Made by a program: the position numbers and the translations under genes. Shown here one piece after another: positions 1 to 13,546 of a DNA stretch of 64,000 nucleotides. This DNA is from Ancylostoma caninum (lineage: Eukaryota > Nematoda > Chromadorea > Rhabditida > Ancylostomatidae). Under the pieces are notes generated by a model, which was given only the letters and a program-made list of their open reading frames with translations, did no database searches and was not told the origin of the DNA. Position 1 is the stretch's first letter, and each line of letters starts with the position of its first letter. The stretch is taken from NCBI GenBank assembly GCA_037903475.1, contig JBAJFG010000015.1:930001-994000 (forward strand). Direction: 5' to 3'.

Positions 1-3000
1 TCCCTCTTGCCCTCTAACCGCTTTGCTTCTGTAGTTCTATGCCTTTCTCTATAGTTTCAGTGCAAATAACCGGAATGCGTATTTCCCTTCGTTTTTACGG
101 TGGGAGCAATTTCTTTCCAAGTACAGCTCGGAAATTGAATGCAGTGGGAGGCAGCGCCCCCGTTCTGAATAATTTTAAAGGGCTCACGTTCTTTCACGCT
201 TGCCGTTGTCTGTTTGGGTCGCTGAATATTGCCTGTTCCGATTCTTCCATCCCAGATATGATTTCTTATTCGTTGCCTTTTCATGCCTTTTAGAAATCAA
301 TTAATTAGAAGCCACTGGGTAGACTCCGCCCATCCGTGCTAGCTGTACAACGTGCAGGTGCAGGTGCTCTGTTCTGTTGGCAAATTCGATGTTCCGGAGC
401 TAAGTATTCTTGGCGATCGTTACTAGTTTTTGTCTTTTTCTCCTTCTGGCTGCAGAATTCAATGGTAGAATCCACGAATGCTCCAGAAAACTTCCGAGTT
501 TCCCACCATCCGGCTGCCAACCGTTATGGTGGGGTTTTTAGGATCGAATCTGTTATATTTCAAATAAAATTGCCTGGGATGAAGCACTCAGGCAAAATGA
601 TTCTGGTTTCGGATAGAAAATTCACTCACTCTGATTACCGAAGAGGTTACGCCCTCCTGAACGATGTTGGCGAAAAACTCTCTAAAAATGGGCGGCGCTT
701 ATTCCTCACAGAAACCACAATTTTTTTCAAGCTCGAGCCTTCATTAAAGTTGTTCTAAAGGGTACCTAGCGTTCAGGCTTGTCTCTCTTAGTTTTTTTTC
801 TGGCTGAATATTTTTGAAAATTTTGCATTTCACATACTGGCGAAGGAGCGCATTATTTTTCCAATATTGGCGAAGGAGCGCATTATTTTTCCAATTGCTA
901 ATTTGTTTAGGATTCTCTTTTCTTTTTATAATTTTCTGGACCTGCTCAATTAGGTCTGAAAGCAGCGGAGATAGTGGAATTAATTTAGTTTTAATTCGTC
1001 GCTGTTTATCAATCCCTGCAGCAATTTTGTTTTCATTTAGTGAAAAGGGCATTCGTGGTGCAAGAGAGATGAAAAAGCGCAATCCACTTTCATGGAAATA
1101 GCGAATGCATAGTCACAATCCCCTAATTTCCGGTTATTATTCCTGGTTGTCCTGGCTGCCTCGGCGCATTTCTCCTCTCTTGGTCTTGTGCCTGCCCTTT
1201 TGGATGGTGTGACATGTTCCAAAATTCATCCATGCAAATAACCGTGTGAATAGGCGAGAAGTTTCCATGTCCGGGTTCTTTCTCCGTCGTTGTCCTTTTT
1301 TTCGTGTCCTTTCGGTCTCACATCAATCAGTATTGTTCACATGTTCTTTCTGCAGTTACATTAGTACATTCTTCAGATTCTTGTATAGTTAGTCAAGAGT
1401 AAGTGCGAGGGGGACTCCCCTCTACGGGGAAAAGACAAGACTTCAGATTTTTGTGAGGTTGTATGTGGTGTTTGTAGTTCTGCCACGCCCTTTTTCTGTG
1501 TCTTTTTGATGGTCTATTCAAGAGGACTGCACCATGAACTTCTGCTTGTTTTCCTACGTACTGCGCTTCATGCAGTCTTCACATACAGGCCAGATTTTCC
1601 TTGGCCTTTTCAAGTTAATTTGTGAAAAAAAGAGAACGCTCACATTCATTCCGCCGTACTGCTGCGGTTCTTCCGAGGCAATATACAGTCAGTCATCTAA
1701 CAAAATAGTCTCCTTTTTAGCTTCTCATTAGTTTTCGTCGTTACAATGTCTGCAGATGTATGAAAATACGGCTATACGTGGAGTTTACGTGGAGAATACC
1801 CCACGTACCGCAGTCTGCGGGTGGTATCGATTTCGATGCCTATCGATTTTAGGTGACGCGTCGCTTGACTTGCTATAGCACGAGCCGCAATCGATTTGTA
1901 ACGAAATCGATGTCGAATTTGCTTTATTTTTCTTAAATTCTAACTAGAATTCACAAACATTCCCCAGGAACTTGCCATCCTTCCGTTATTCCAGGTAGAA
2001 TGTAAGAGTATTTCATGCATAGTCTTTTTTTTTTCTTCATTTCACTCCTCTAGACGTTTTTATGGTACCGTTACTTCATGACTGTCCGTTGTGCAACACG
2101 CAGGCCTATGTGGCCACCAGCTGTCAGCAACCACCCGCGAGTAACCCGTGATATTTAGAGGACTCGTCCGCATGTATTCATACATACGAATGTATGTCTT
2201 GTACCTGGTAAAAAGCCTGTAGCCTGGTTTACCATTTGCTCGAGACTCACGGAAAATGGAGGAAAGTAGGGATTTTTTGGAACATACCTTGAGTATACCT
2301 TGGGTACCGTTACGAATCGCCTGGTACAGTGTAGCTATTGTTCTCGGAAAAACTGGTCCACCTTTAATTAACGATAGATCTGCAAATTCCTCGTGATCGT
2401 TCGTGAATTATGATTCAGAGCGGCTGTTACTTACATATTATATATTAGTTATGCCCTTGCATACTATCAAAACTATACTCATAACAGAACGATTTTCTCC
2501 AACACGTACCAGTGATTTTTATTTCTCTGGAACATTCTCGCCTCAAATTCTGGATTGTTGTTCTTTGTGTACCCCCACTGAATGGATCATTGGCAAATAT
2601 TCTGTTTTGTTATGCTCACGGAGCGCTAAGGCCTGACTGGCTCGAATGAACATTGAGTGGCTGAGTAACTACGAAGGGCAAGCTGTCACATATATCGGCT
2701 CAATGTCTGCTGTTCTGTTCTGTTGCTGTAGAATAGATCGATAGGCAAAAAGACCTGAATTTGGTTTTTTTCTTTGTTAAATAGAGCGAGAAATCGATAC
2801 GAAAATGTCGCAATCGTGCATTCCATTACCACTGTATCGTTCGCAGCTCGATTGCAGATTTAAAAAAGCATCCGAATCGATTAATAGATCAATTGATTAT
2901 TTATTTTTATTCCTTTCGTTGCAATTACTGTTCTTGAATGCATTCGTGCTTATCGATTATTTTGTACCAGTGTACATTTCTCGAAACATTCGAGTCGATT

Positions 3001-4203
3001 AATTTTTTTCTATCAATTATTAGATGTCTTCGTTAGACGGTTATAGTCTGCGGACGGTTTAGAGGAAATTCACCGCTTTATCTAGGCATCTTTCTTCTTA
3101 ATTAGGAGTTGACTAAAAATATAGAGTCTATGAATATGTTATATGGTAATATATGGTTCTTTTCCTCTGCGCTGGATTTTTTCTTAGGCTTCCGCAATTA
3201 CAGACGTATAAAATTACAATGAAGCTCAAAGGTCAAACCATTGGGTGTTAACATACAGTGGATGTCAATGGTGGTGGGCTATCCGTGGCCTCGAGAAGGA
3301 CGCCGCGCAACCGCGCCGCATGCGCCATAGCCGATGTCTTCGGCTGATTTTGTGGTATTTTTCCGGCAACTTCCCTACCCGTTTCAGAGATTTTCGGTCC
3401 AATCGGGTAGAAATTCGCATAGGAATAGCACTCCGGCCGCAGACGACTCCGATCCCGGTGCGCGCGGCGTACTTCTGGAGGCCGCGGATGGACCACCGTC
3501 ATTGACGTCCACTATAAGTCCTAGCGTTTTCTTTTCAGTTGTAGTACTAGTATTAAAGTAGTACTCTTCAGCCATCTGTGAACTAGTCAATCATTATTTC
3601 TGAGAAACTTATGACGGTAACATTGTAGAGGAAGGAAATCGCTTTCGGAAGGTACATATAGAGGCTTTTACGGAATAATGACAATAGAAAGGAGAAAATC
3701 GCGACTTATTAGAAATGCAAGGACTCATGTTAACACTCAGTAAATTGAGATTATACTTTCTTCTCAAAGGTAAACTGTGAAATTGTCCCTGTATTTGCTC
3801 CTGGTTCAAGAATTTGGAGCCCGAATTGTAGCAATGGATCTAGAAACGCAAGAAATTGAGTAGGAAACTGTCCTCAACTGCATTCCTGGTGCTTAATTGC
3901 ACTAAAATGGAAAATATCGATTAGCAGTGCTCATTGTATTCCTAATCTTCATCGTGCCATTGTGAAGATTCATTGCAAATTATTTTCCCACGAGAAAAAT
4001 CCAAAGTAATTTGAATTTTCGCTTCCAGAAATTCTACTTTTGCCTTTGAAATTAGATTATTACTAAGCCAATTACGTGGAAATAGCATCGTGGTCGTTCC
4101 TATGGGCTTCATTTTACTTTCCAACAGGATTTTTGTCCTCATTTTGCAGAATCACTTTTTTCTTTATGCAATCTTTTTGCAAATTGAACTATTGATTTTA
4201 TAG
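1..4203. other. Unassigned 5' region, probably large intron(s) or upstream flank of the ORP9-like gene
   Basis: No exon could be assigned with confidence. ORP9-family proteins carry an N-terminal PH domain and a long linker before the part seen from about 4.2 kb; I found no PH-like reading frame here, so those exons probably lie upstream of the window. A possible trans-splice acceptor followed by an ATG lies near 454-463 and opens a frame of roughly 100 codons to 758 that I do not recognise. The stretch is AT-rich and holds one palindromic MITE at 3254-3515. Confidence 0.4.
3254..3515. mobile_element. Palindromic MITE, family A
   Basis: It runs from ACAGTGGATGTCAATGGTGG to ACCGTCATTGACGTCCACTA. 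The arms carry GGCCTCGAGAAGGACG and CGTACTTCTGGAGGCC. It is the leftmost of the family A copies. Confidence 0.8.
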
Positions 4204-7200
4204 ATCATCGTCGCCGAAGCGGAGTGTTCTGTAAGATTTCTTTTTCTGATTTTTTCTGTGGGAAAATTGCTATTTTTCTTGGACTACTTCTTTACAGTTT
4301 TTTGTTTTTTGGGAGGTTTTATGTTAGTTTACTGTTTTCAGAATTGGATTTTTCTTTGCAGTTTTACTTGATCTATTCTTCAGTTGTTTTTTTTTCTTCT
4401 TCCAAAATTCCATAGTTTTGGTTTTTCATTTTTGGTTTTTTATCTGCTACCGGTAGCTTAGTGAATTCCCGATTTCAGAACAGTATTTTAGACCTGTAAG
4501 AGTTGCCTCTGATTCATTTGTACTATTGTTTTTCGGAGAAAAATTCATACTAATGAATACCTGTACTTGAAAAAGTTTCAGTTTACCTATACGTCAAAGC
4601 TTTGTGTGAACTTCTTGCTTCATTTAAGTCTTGAACCCTGATCAATGTATCGATTTTTTATGGCTGAATGTCAGTTGTTCCCTGGGCAAGAAAAGTACAT
4701 ATGGTGGTAATATTCGTTACTATAGCATAATTTTATAGTCTCAACTGCTTCTGGTGTTGATGTGCCTTGATCAGCTCAGAATATTGTATATGAAAATCTA
4801 TTTGCGATTTCATAAGCCGTCGCTAAAATCGGCATCATAGTGAGACCTGCACTTCTTTCTTACTAGTTGACTTACTCTGTCTTTTATTGATTTTCCATCG
4901 TTGACCAATGGGAAGTGATTTTGGTGAACAGCTTCCCTCTCTGTTCTGGTTCTGTGATGACAATTGGGCAGTTTTCAGTGTTTTTGTCCTCATATCGATT
5001 TTTATTTTTCAGTAGCGACGAGGAGGAGTTTTATGACGCTGATGAAGAGCTGATCGACCTAGATAAGGTGGGTTTTTGGAAATTTGCTGTTCACTTTCTC
5101 TAGCAAAGTTACTCTTTATAGTGTGTTTGGGTACTTAAGTATGCTGTAGCATACTACTAAAACTCAATTACTGTTGGAGATCCCAGCTGGCTGTAATTTG
5201 GTGTGTGTGGTCTTTGCTCTCAACGTGAGCCAGAGGGCGATTTTCCCACGCTGGGTATGAAAGGGGCTTATCAGTCATCGACTTCATTGGTCCTTATTCC
5301 CGCTGAGAGTATACTTCAAATGGAATATGGCATTTCGCATTACCATCGCTTGTGCGACAGCAGTCGATAGGTAGTGCAGCAATGACCACCCCCCTCCCCC
5401 CCCCCACCAACCTCCTAAAATCCATACGCATCAGAATTGATGTCACCGCCCGACGGCCACGCAAAGCACCATAATCCGCGTGGAGTATAGCTGCTGCGTA
5501 AGAAGTTCAAATAAAAATTGTGTGAACTCAACATATCGTCACAATCCAATGAAAAAAAAAACGAAAACCACTGATAGTCACACCAAATGATTTCAATAAC
5601 GCCAGCTAGGCTTTGCTGTCCCGTTAATCGTTAATTGAATCGAAATCGTGGCATATATTTTATGTATTCTATACTTATATATATTTTACATATATTTTAT
5701 ATATTCCCTTGTCCATTATGTTTTTCCATTGCATCGAAGCCTATCTATAGTGAACGCTTTGATATCGCAGGCTCCCGTTTTTTTTTTTCTGAAGCCATTG
5801 ACGTCACTTGAGATAGGCACCACCTTATCGGGCACATTACAGGTAGTCCAGCTTGTTCTGGAACTCGAATTTTCTCGTAATCCTTTTCCTGACGTGTTTC
5901 TGGATGATATTCGTGACGAGAAATTTATTATCTCGTTATGATTTGTGGTATTTAAGGATTATTTAAGGACCCATCTTCTAACTATGCCTAACTATACCTA
6001 CGTAGACATTTATATTTGACTGTGATTCTTTGTATACTACATGTACAAAAATGGGCAGAGACGTAGCGGCGTCTCCCACTCAGCTAGGATCCTTCAGCTT
6101 ACCTCCAGGCTTCACTCACTGGTTAGTGCCCTCGGTGAGAATTGCTTAGCCAACGTCATTTGGTCAAAATTAACGATTAACGGGTTGAAATAAACTTGGA
6201 AGAGCTCTGCGGCGATATTCTTGCTAATGATTTTTGTGCTTTAATGTTTTCTCAATTAGTTATGTCCTCTCAAAGGTGAACTTATTAATTCCATGCTCCA
6301 TTAACGGCGAAGCTGTCATGACGTAGGCCGACTTTTCCCTCGTTGAGGTGTTTTTATCCAGAAAAAGAGTACCTTAGGCTACTTAGCGCCTCACAGGGAC
6401 TCCATCTTTCCCCTTCACTTTTAGTCGAGGTCCCTCTACTTCGTTTTCTTATGGGATTTCTCATTTTCATGATCTGTGAACCGTTCATCCTTTGAATGAA
6501 TTTGTTTCAGACCGACGTAACAATTCCGGATGGTCCGATGAGGGATATGTCGTATGAAGAGGCGGATAGCTTCGATTTTGGTGATGCTCACGAAGATTTT
6601 GATGCTATCTACGATAATGCTGAAGAGCATGATGTTGGCAATGTACAGCAAGAGCATGGCTCAGTGCTTGTTCATCTTCTCAGCCAGGTATTATTGAACT
6701 TCCTTTTGTTTTTTTTTTGTCTCTGATGTTTTTAAAATTATTTTTGCACTACATTTTCCCTGTATTTCAGGTCAGCATTGGTATGGACCTGACCAAAGTC
6801 ACCCTGCCGACGTTTATTCTCGAACGTCGTTCGTTGTTGGAAATGTATGCAGATTTCTTTGCGCATCCAGATGCATTCATAGTTACTGTTGATTTGGAAT
6901 CGCCGCAGGAAAGATTTGTGTGAGTTGCTCTCATTCTGGAGCTCCCCATTTCATTTTTTGGATGTTTTCTTATTTAGATCTGTAGTGAAATACTATTTGA
7001 ACGCCTTTTATGCTGCCAGGAAGAGCGGCGTGGCAAAGAAACCATACAATCCCATACTTGGCGAAACATTCCGTTGCCGGTACGTTCAAATCTTCCCCAG
7101 AGGAGATTCATATCACTTGCATAGCACTATATCTTCAGCTATAATGTACCTGGTCTACCAAATAGCGGTAAAAAGACCGAAAGTGGCCCATTCCCTGGTT

Positions 7201-8990
7201 CAGACGAGAATCAGCTGACCTTCATTGCCGAACAGGTGGGTTGACATCGTCGTTTTGGGGGAATTTTACCGAAAGGGAGACGTTGGGTTAATTTGAATAT
7301 ATCACCGCGTAAAGTATTCCAAATATGCCGCCAAATTCAGGTAAGCCACCACCCGCCTGTATCTGCATTCTACGCTGAACATCCAGCGAAGCGGATATCG
7401 TTCCATGCTCACATCTACACGAAGTCGTCGTTTTTAGGATTATCGATTGGTAGGTCAACTGACAGGATTGAAAACTTACGTTTTTGTTAGCGCTTCGAAT
7501 TTCTTTAAATTAGGTGTTGCAAATATTGGGTCTGGTACGGTAATACTTCATGATTATGATGAACAGTACACAGTAACGTTTCCAAGCGGATACGGGCGTT
7601 CCATCATGAGTACTCCGTGGGTGGAGCTAGGTGGAAAGGTATGCGACTTGGCTATTAATTGGTTTGGCGATTAGGTTTGAAGATTGATTCGAAATTAAGG
7701 TGAAAATTACCTGCGAAAAAACAGGCTACTATGCGGATATAGATTTTTTGACGAAACCGTTCTTTGGCGGCAAACCACATAGGATTCAGGGAAATTTGTA
7801 CAGGTGAGCCAGTACATATAAATCCTTTTGGATGCTTATTATTTTTCTTTTTTTTTATGTTCGAGTTTTCTCTCTACTTTCCGTTTTCACATCTGTGCTT
7901 CCTTTATCTCGAATCTGTTTGTATTTTTGGATTATTTCCTTTATATGAACTTTGTTCATACATGGTTGCAGTTCCGATTAATCACTCTTGCTTGCATCAC
8001 AGAATACCGCCCGTCTGGTCTGCCGCGCCGCACCACCTACACGGGGCGGTAGACGTGCTGGGTGCTGTGATTGTCTGGGATTGCCGGTATTCATGTTCTT
8101 GTATTGTTCTCATTGAATCATTCCGGATTGAAGACAATCACCATAAGAAGATGGTGGAAAACACTGCCCGACAGAAACAGCGCCTAGTTAGTTTGCCGCG
8201 TCGCGTCGGTCGTGCGGCGCGGTAGACCAGAAGGGGGTCGTATTCTGTGATGTAAGAGTGACTGACCGGCACTGTACTTGTTAATTTGATGTTGATAAGT
8301 ATTAAGTTGATATTTGTTTTCTTGTCTATCTATGTGAGGTATGGATGTCTAGCTTAACTTATGCTTGTATCATTTTATTTGTTTTTGTACTTGTTTTACT
8401 TATTTATACTTCGCTTTGATGGTTCCACTGATTTTTCAATTTCTTTTTCTTTCTTCCCTTCACTTCTTATCTGCCCGTTTTCAGGTTGAATTGATGCTTT
8501 CCATTGTGCTTTCCACCTTTCTTTTTCGATAATTACCAATAGCTGGTATTGTTCATCCAATTTCAGGGAAGGCAACAAAAAGCCGTTTATGACAATACGT
8601 GGTGAATGGAATAATGTTATGATGGCGAAACCAGCATACGGTGATGAATATCTGTTTATTGATGTACGGGCACAGCCGGAGATGAAAAAGGAATGCGTCC
8701 CGGTGATGCAGCAAGGCGAGAGGGAAAGCCGACGGTGAGCATTTGCGAAGTCGCCTCAATGAGACGTTATTTATTAGGGTCAGATGTTTAGGTTATGGCG
8801 ACATGTAACTGCGGCGCTTCTTCGAAATCGCATCAATATCGCGACGACAGCAAAGCGAATGATCGAACAGCGTCAGAGGGCAGAGGCCAAGCAACGTCAA
8901 GAGAGTGGCGAACGCTGGAAAACGCGGTACTTCTCGTTAGCACCCGATGAGCGGTGGCTGTACAATGAGCCACTAGAAGAGAGGATCTAA
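4204..8990 (+). CDS. OSBPL9: Oxysterol-binding protein-related protein, ORP9 type (5' incomplete)
   Basis: This is a lipid-transfer protein of the OSBP/ORP family, which moves sterols or phosphoinositides between ER and Golgi/endosome membranes. Exons: 4204-4230 (small, tentative), 5013-5067, 6511-6687, 6771-6919, 6978-7079, 7139-7235, 7341-7449, 7514-7638, 7700-7803, 8567-8734, 8792-8990. All introns are GT-AG and phases close, giving 437 residues of the C-terminal part. Hallmarks in order are an acidic EFYDADEE stretch, [33 protein letters not shown], the OSBP fingerprint [31 protein letters not shown], and a terminal [11 protein letters not shown]. The linker, the [12 protein letters not shown] block and the C-terminus fit vertebrate ORP9 better than OSBP itself. 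The PH domain is not visible, so the start is missing. The intron at 7804-8566 contains a MITE. Family assignment is certain; the ORP9 subgroup is from remembered alignments. Confidence 0.93.
7970..8276. mobile_element. MITE family B copy, in an ORP9 intron
   Basis: The element has terminal inverted repeats. The left end carries the arm words CATCACAGAATACCGCCCG and GGTCTGCCGCGCCGCACC, and the right arm holds their reverse complements followed by CCGGCACTGTA. It has no coding capacity. Six other full or partial copies occur in this window. It lies wholly inside the intron 7804-8566. Confidence 0.75.
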
Positions 8991-9423
8991 TATGTGAGTA
9001 GTTATGTGTGGTCTTGGCACATACAAAGACACTATTTCACCTCATTTTCGATTTGAAGATATTCTTCATATTTGGAATTGTCAGATGTGGATTGCAGTGG
9101 CATGTGTGGCTTCGTGCAACAGTACCAACAAGAGCGTTTTAGACTATGTAATTGAGGGAGCCTCCACTGGATGTGGAACTTCTGCCATGTACATCCCTGT
9201 GCTGATCGAGATGTGTATGGCAGACGTCCTCTACCCAGTGGAGGTACCTGCCCTAGCGTTTTCCAAGATGAGCAAGTTGAAATGTATTCGTATACACCCA
9301 TGTGCACCACTACTGTTAATAACTGGCGTCCTTTGAGGTTTTCAAATGTTTGAAAAAAAAACTGGAAAACTTATGTGAGGTAAAATTTTGCCCTCAATCC
9401 GGTCAGGGTAAAGCGCCTCATGT

Positions 9424-9867
9424 ACAGTGCCAGTCAGTGACTCTTGCATCACAGTATACTGCCCGTCTGCCGCGTCGCACCACCTATGCGGCGCGGCAAG
9501 GCAGTGGGGCGCTGCGATTGTCGGATGTTGCCGTGATTTCGAAGATTTGCTTGTTTGCCCCGTTTTCGGACTAAAAATAAAGACAAAAGCTGCATTTATA
9601 GTGCATCGGAGTCCGATCCGGTCGGATAACAAGAGATACGTACTGATCGTCGTTATCCGATAATCGATATGTATCTTTTGTTATCCGACCGGATCAGACT
9701 CTGACGTGCTATAAGTGCAGCTGAAGACGGGGGAGAAGATAAGCAAAACATCAGTATCGGCAGCGCCCGACAACCACAACCCGTAGCTACTGCGCCGCAC
9801 CGCATCAGTGGTACGGCGCGGCAGGGCAGACTATTCTGTGATGCACGAAGAATCGACCGGCATTATA
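9424..9867. mobile_element. MITE family B copy carrying a nested palindromic element
   Basis: The ends match the other family B copies (ACAGTGCCAGTCAGTGACTC on the left, CGACCGGCATTATA on the right). At 9594-9716 it is interrupted by a second palindrome whose arms contain GATCCGGTCGGATAAC and GTTATCCGACCGGATC. A related nested arrangement recurs at 29999-30229. Confidence 0.7.
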
Positions 9868-11226
9868 GAACCTTTCCAGTCTGTCAAAAGCTATTTATTT
9901 ATTCAACGGCTTCTGTTGGATTCGATTAGTTTTTTTTTTCAGAAACGCCTTTTCGATATTGTTTCAACTCATTCGCAGCTGACATTGCTCTGGTCCATTC
10001 CACTGTAGGACTCAGCTCCCAATATAGGAAGATGGTTTCATATGTTCCCAGATGTATCTCATGTGCATGTGTTCTCTGGAACATTTGTTGTTTTCGTTTC
10101 AGTTGTACACTTTCATAGAGGAGATTTGCTTCATTGTCCTTGTACATTTTTTTCTCACAGTTCTTCTTCACGAGTAAGTTCTTTTATTTGTATTTCTCGT
10201 TTGTGATGGAATATAGTCGGTGACTTTTACTTGAAAATCTGGTTTTTGTGGCTTGAAAATTCACAGTTTTACGTGCTTTTGTCGTTTGTCATTCTTGCTG
10301 TGTTCTTTTCATCTAGTTCATCTGGCCAAGCAAACACTTGTCGTGCTCGATTTCCACCTAATCAATAATACTTTGTAGTAGATCGGACTGTTTATAGTTG
10401 AATGAGAGACAGCAGTTTCTACGCTACCCTAGATTTTTTCGGAAAAGAAAGTGTAGAAACTGATGTCATTTTTGTACTAGGTAGGCGGTTATCACTAGTG
10501 TAGTTTCATTGTACTTTTACTTTTCTTCGTAAAAAACACATGCTCAGCTTCAAAAGAGCCGACGAAATAAGATGTCAAAATACTTGTCTGTGATTACGTG
10601 GCCGTGATTTCAATGATCATTAACCGTTGTGAGCCGCGTCCATCCATGTAGTAGTATGTGTGTGTAAGTGTGAGTGTGTCTATGTGTTTTCCACCTTTTC
10701 TTTCACTCAGGCGAGCCTCGCGCAGGGGCGAGCATATATTTTCTCTTGTTTATAAATGTCGTAATAAAGTTTTATTGAGATGATCTGGGAATCGAGAGAT
10801 GTGTTAGTACATCTATTTATCCAGTTTGGGTGGTTCCGTCATCAGAAATGGTGTGTCCACAATTTCTCGGCATATGGCCGCAACTGTGGAGATGTTAAGG
10901 TTCTTATAGTAACCTTTTATGTGGAATTATAAGCTTCATGAAGACCGTGTATATACATTCTCAATGAAAAGAACGCCACCGTGAGGCCGTAAACACGTGC
11001 GTCTGAGCTGCGTCAGCGATGCGACTGGCCCTATTCTTCGTCACATAGACGCACGCACGTCAAACGCAGGCATCTAGTGTAAATTGCCCTTATGAGGACG
11101 AAGCAGATCCTTTTCGATTGGAAGTAACAAAGAAAACCTCTTTAAGAAATGGTTGCATGAGTGTTCCGTGAATTATTTGCTCTCCGTTTAGCAAGGAGTG
11201 GCTGCTGCACTGATACAATGATGGTT

Positions 11227-11375
11227 AATCGTTACTGCACCGCTGGTAAAGGGGCCGCGCCGCATCATTCGTCAACCCATGTTGATATGTGTTGACCCAA
11301 ACGTTTGTCCTTTGGGTTAACGCGTATCAACGGAGTGATGCAGCACGACCCCCACTGCCAGCAGTGCAATAACGA
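11227..11375. mobile_element. Short palindromic MITE (family D)
   Basis: Inverted arms begin ATCGTTACTGCACC and end with GCAGTGCAATAACGAT, around an inner palindrome TTGATATGTGTTGACC / GGGTTAACGCGTATCAA. A second copy is at 19263-19422 inside a DHDDS intron. There is no coding capacity. Confidence 0.6.
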
Positions 11376-11650
11376 TAGGCCCTTGTTGCTACCACCTGCT
11401 CACACATTCTGCGCAGGTTTTAAGATGCCAGCCCGATAAAAATCCCGCTTCTCACGACTTATCAAAAGCCGTCCGTGTAGCAATACACCAATGGTCACTG
11501 TTTCTTGAACAAACTCTAGAACCTTGTTGTCAAGTGATTGGGGGTAAGGGGCGTAGGGGGGAATCGTGAGAACAGGAAAGATCTGGGTAGCAGAATGATG
11601 GTGTTATACAGCAAAGGCGACGCCTGCAGAATTTTAGCAAAATTAGTGCT

Positions 11651-11923
11651 GTAGAGCGTTATACCTGTGGCTATCTGATTTTTTCTGCGTTTTCATTGCA
11701 GTTTCTCTTCGGCCTTATGGATCCCTCAAGTTCAGTAAATATCACCTTTGGGCTTATTCTGAGGTAATCTGCTTGATGGGAGACCATTGGGCTCCTACAA
11801 CTAACTCCTTCTTTATATATACCTGGGGTGAGCGGTGCGGCCAAGCCATGCGATTGGCTCATTCGTCCAACTGACCAACAGCAGAGCTCATCTGCGCCGC
11901 CTTTTTCAGGTATAACGCTCCAC
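11651..11923. mobile_element. Inverted-repeat element
   Basis: The outer ends are GTAGAGCGTTATACCTG and its reverse complement CAGGTATAACGCTCCAC. An inner GCGATTGGCTCATT-like word resembles sequence at about 15835-15870 (a COPS7 intron) and 27090-27120, suggesting a dispersed family. Confidence 0.5.
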
Positions 11924-12559
11924 ACCCTCACATTTCCTCAGGTTCGGAAGTGTCGGATTACAATGGAATGCAGTCATCTCGCTGCTGTATCTTTTTCCAC
12001 TGTGCCGTATGGATTAGGAAAATTCCACAACAACCTCATATCAAGAAAGAGATGAACTATACAACGACAGAAGTTTATATGACGCTAAAAACCGTCGTTC
12101 GTAAAGCGAAGGCAGCAGAAATTAGCGAAGGAGTGAAAAATGATAATTAGAAAATCGGAATAAGATTGGAATGCGAAGAAAGGAAGGCATGCACAATAAG
12201 CAGTTTTCTGAAAGATGCTGAAAGTCAATACGGAACACCTCATTAGCGGAAGTCATTGAGAAAAAACTGAAAACTCAGAATTTAGAAATAAAGCCGTGAC
12301 CATTTAGCAGCCTACGCGATTGCGTCAAAACACATTTCGGTTCATCAACATTGTTTTTTTTTCATGTTTCTGTTTGAAGAAAGAATAGCCCTGGCAGTGT
12401 ACAGAATCGATATTACGAAGTTTCTTCATTTATATCTTGAGAATCACTATAAATGAACAGTTCTTGAACGGTTCTGCCTGCCTGTGAGGGACGATTTTGT
12501 CTGTTTTTTTTTTGTTGTAAAAGCTTAAAGTTTCAGAGTATTCGTGGTTTACCAGGGGC

Positions 12560-13546
12560 ATGCGGAGAGAGTTTGAATTAAAGTTCGACAACCGTGAGTA
12601 CCGTGGCTATGTTTTGATACTCGATGCCTGCATTTGGTTTTGGGTTGGTTTAAAGTGAGCTTATCTGTATTTGTCCTAGTATTCTCTACTTTTCGACAGC
12701 TTACATGAGTTTCTAGCTGTGGTCAATGCAGTTTTAAGGGATGTGACGTCGTTAGGATTGGCGCTATTTCCAATGTCTTCCATGTTGATTGATACACCAA
12801 ACACTCAAAACGTGTGTGTAAAGGCAATCTCGATGCGGATAGCGAAGATTTTCCAAGGACGACAGGTAACGAATGATTCTTCTTGAAAGCAAGTCATAGG
12901 ATTCAGTTTCGATTTGGTAAATCTACTTTTCTGCATAGTCTCAACTGCGATTTTTAACCAGTCAGTGAGAAAAAAGGGAGTATTCACGAAAATTCGCACT
13001 TCTGTGCTAAGTTTACGGTGTAATTGGTTGCTAGAAAACCATAACAGTGAGTAGAACAAAAAAGAAACTGTCACGTACCAGCTGATATGTCGCCGTGCAA
13101 GCTGATGCCAATGTGGCCTTTGCTGGTCCGCCAGCGCCAGCTTACGCGGGCTCGATCAACTGCTCATGCGCCTAACATCCGCGTGGCGGGACCCACGAAC
13201 GTCAAGGGATGCGCAACCAAGCGCATAAGAAACGCCCTGCTCTCGTGTGTTTCTTGCGAGTTTCGAGCTATTTTTTCATTGTATAACATCTCTCAGAACC
13301 CCGAAATGAGCAAAATCTTCAATATGAAGATTTCTGTGTGTGCTGCCTTTAATACGGGGCTCTCTACTGAAGCTTGTCAATGTTATTTTGATCTTCCAGA
13401 GATCAACGCACTTTCGAATCCTCATTCTTTCATTCTAGGTGTTCTTCTCGTCCGACATTGATGAAGAAGATCCCATATTCTGGCAGCATCTCTTCGAGGC
13501 GATGCAACCGGAATTTGATAGGATAACTGCTGTGATCTCCGCATGA
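12560..13546 (+). CDS. PSMG4: Proteasome assembly chaperone 4
   Basis: Exons 12560-12654, 12700-12865 and 13439-13546 join in phase to give 122 residues; human PSMG4 has 123. The family forms the PAC3-PAC4 heterodimer that chaperones alpha-ring assembly of the 20S proteasome in the cytosol. What is seen: an N-terminal beta-strand region ending CIWFWVG (family FLWVG), a middle LAVVNAVLRDV helix, ALFPMSSML, then an RIAKIFQGRQVFFSSDID stretch that lines up with the family's RLARKTNKQVFVSYNL region, and a C-terminal helix. Identification rests on this order and the length match, since overall identity is low. A TTTCAG acceptor at 12531-12536, 23 bases before the ATG, is a plausible spliced-leader site. 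AATAAA lies near 13618. Confidence 0.75.

Larger units (their letters stand above)
8991..12559. other. 3' flank of the ORP9-like gene and intergenic region
   Basis: No recognisable gene. It contains a composite MITE (9424-9867), a palindromic MITE (11227-11375) and a longer inverted-repeat element (11651-11923). A canonical AATAAA signal occurs near 10757 and another near 9577 inside the MITE; either could end the upstream transcript. An exon-like open stretch around 9952-10170 was not assignable to any family. Confidence 0.5.

Noticed and set aside
13087..13461. 124-codon open frame between PSMG4 exons 2 and 3
   Set aside because: Joining exon 2 directly to 13439 is in phase and preserves family alignment; the long frame is intronic.
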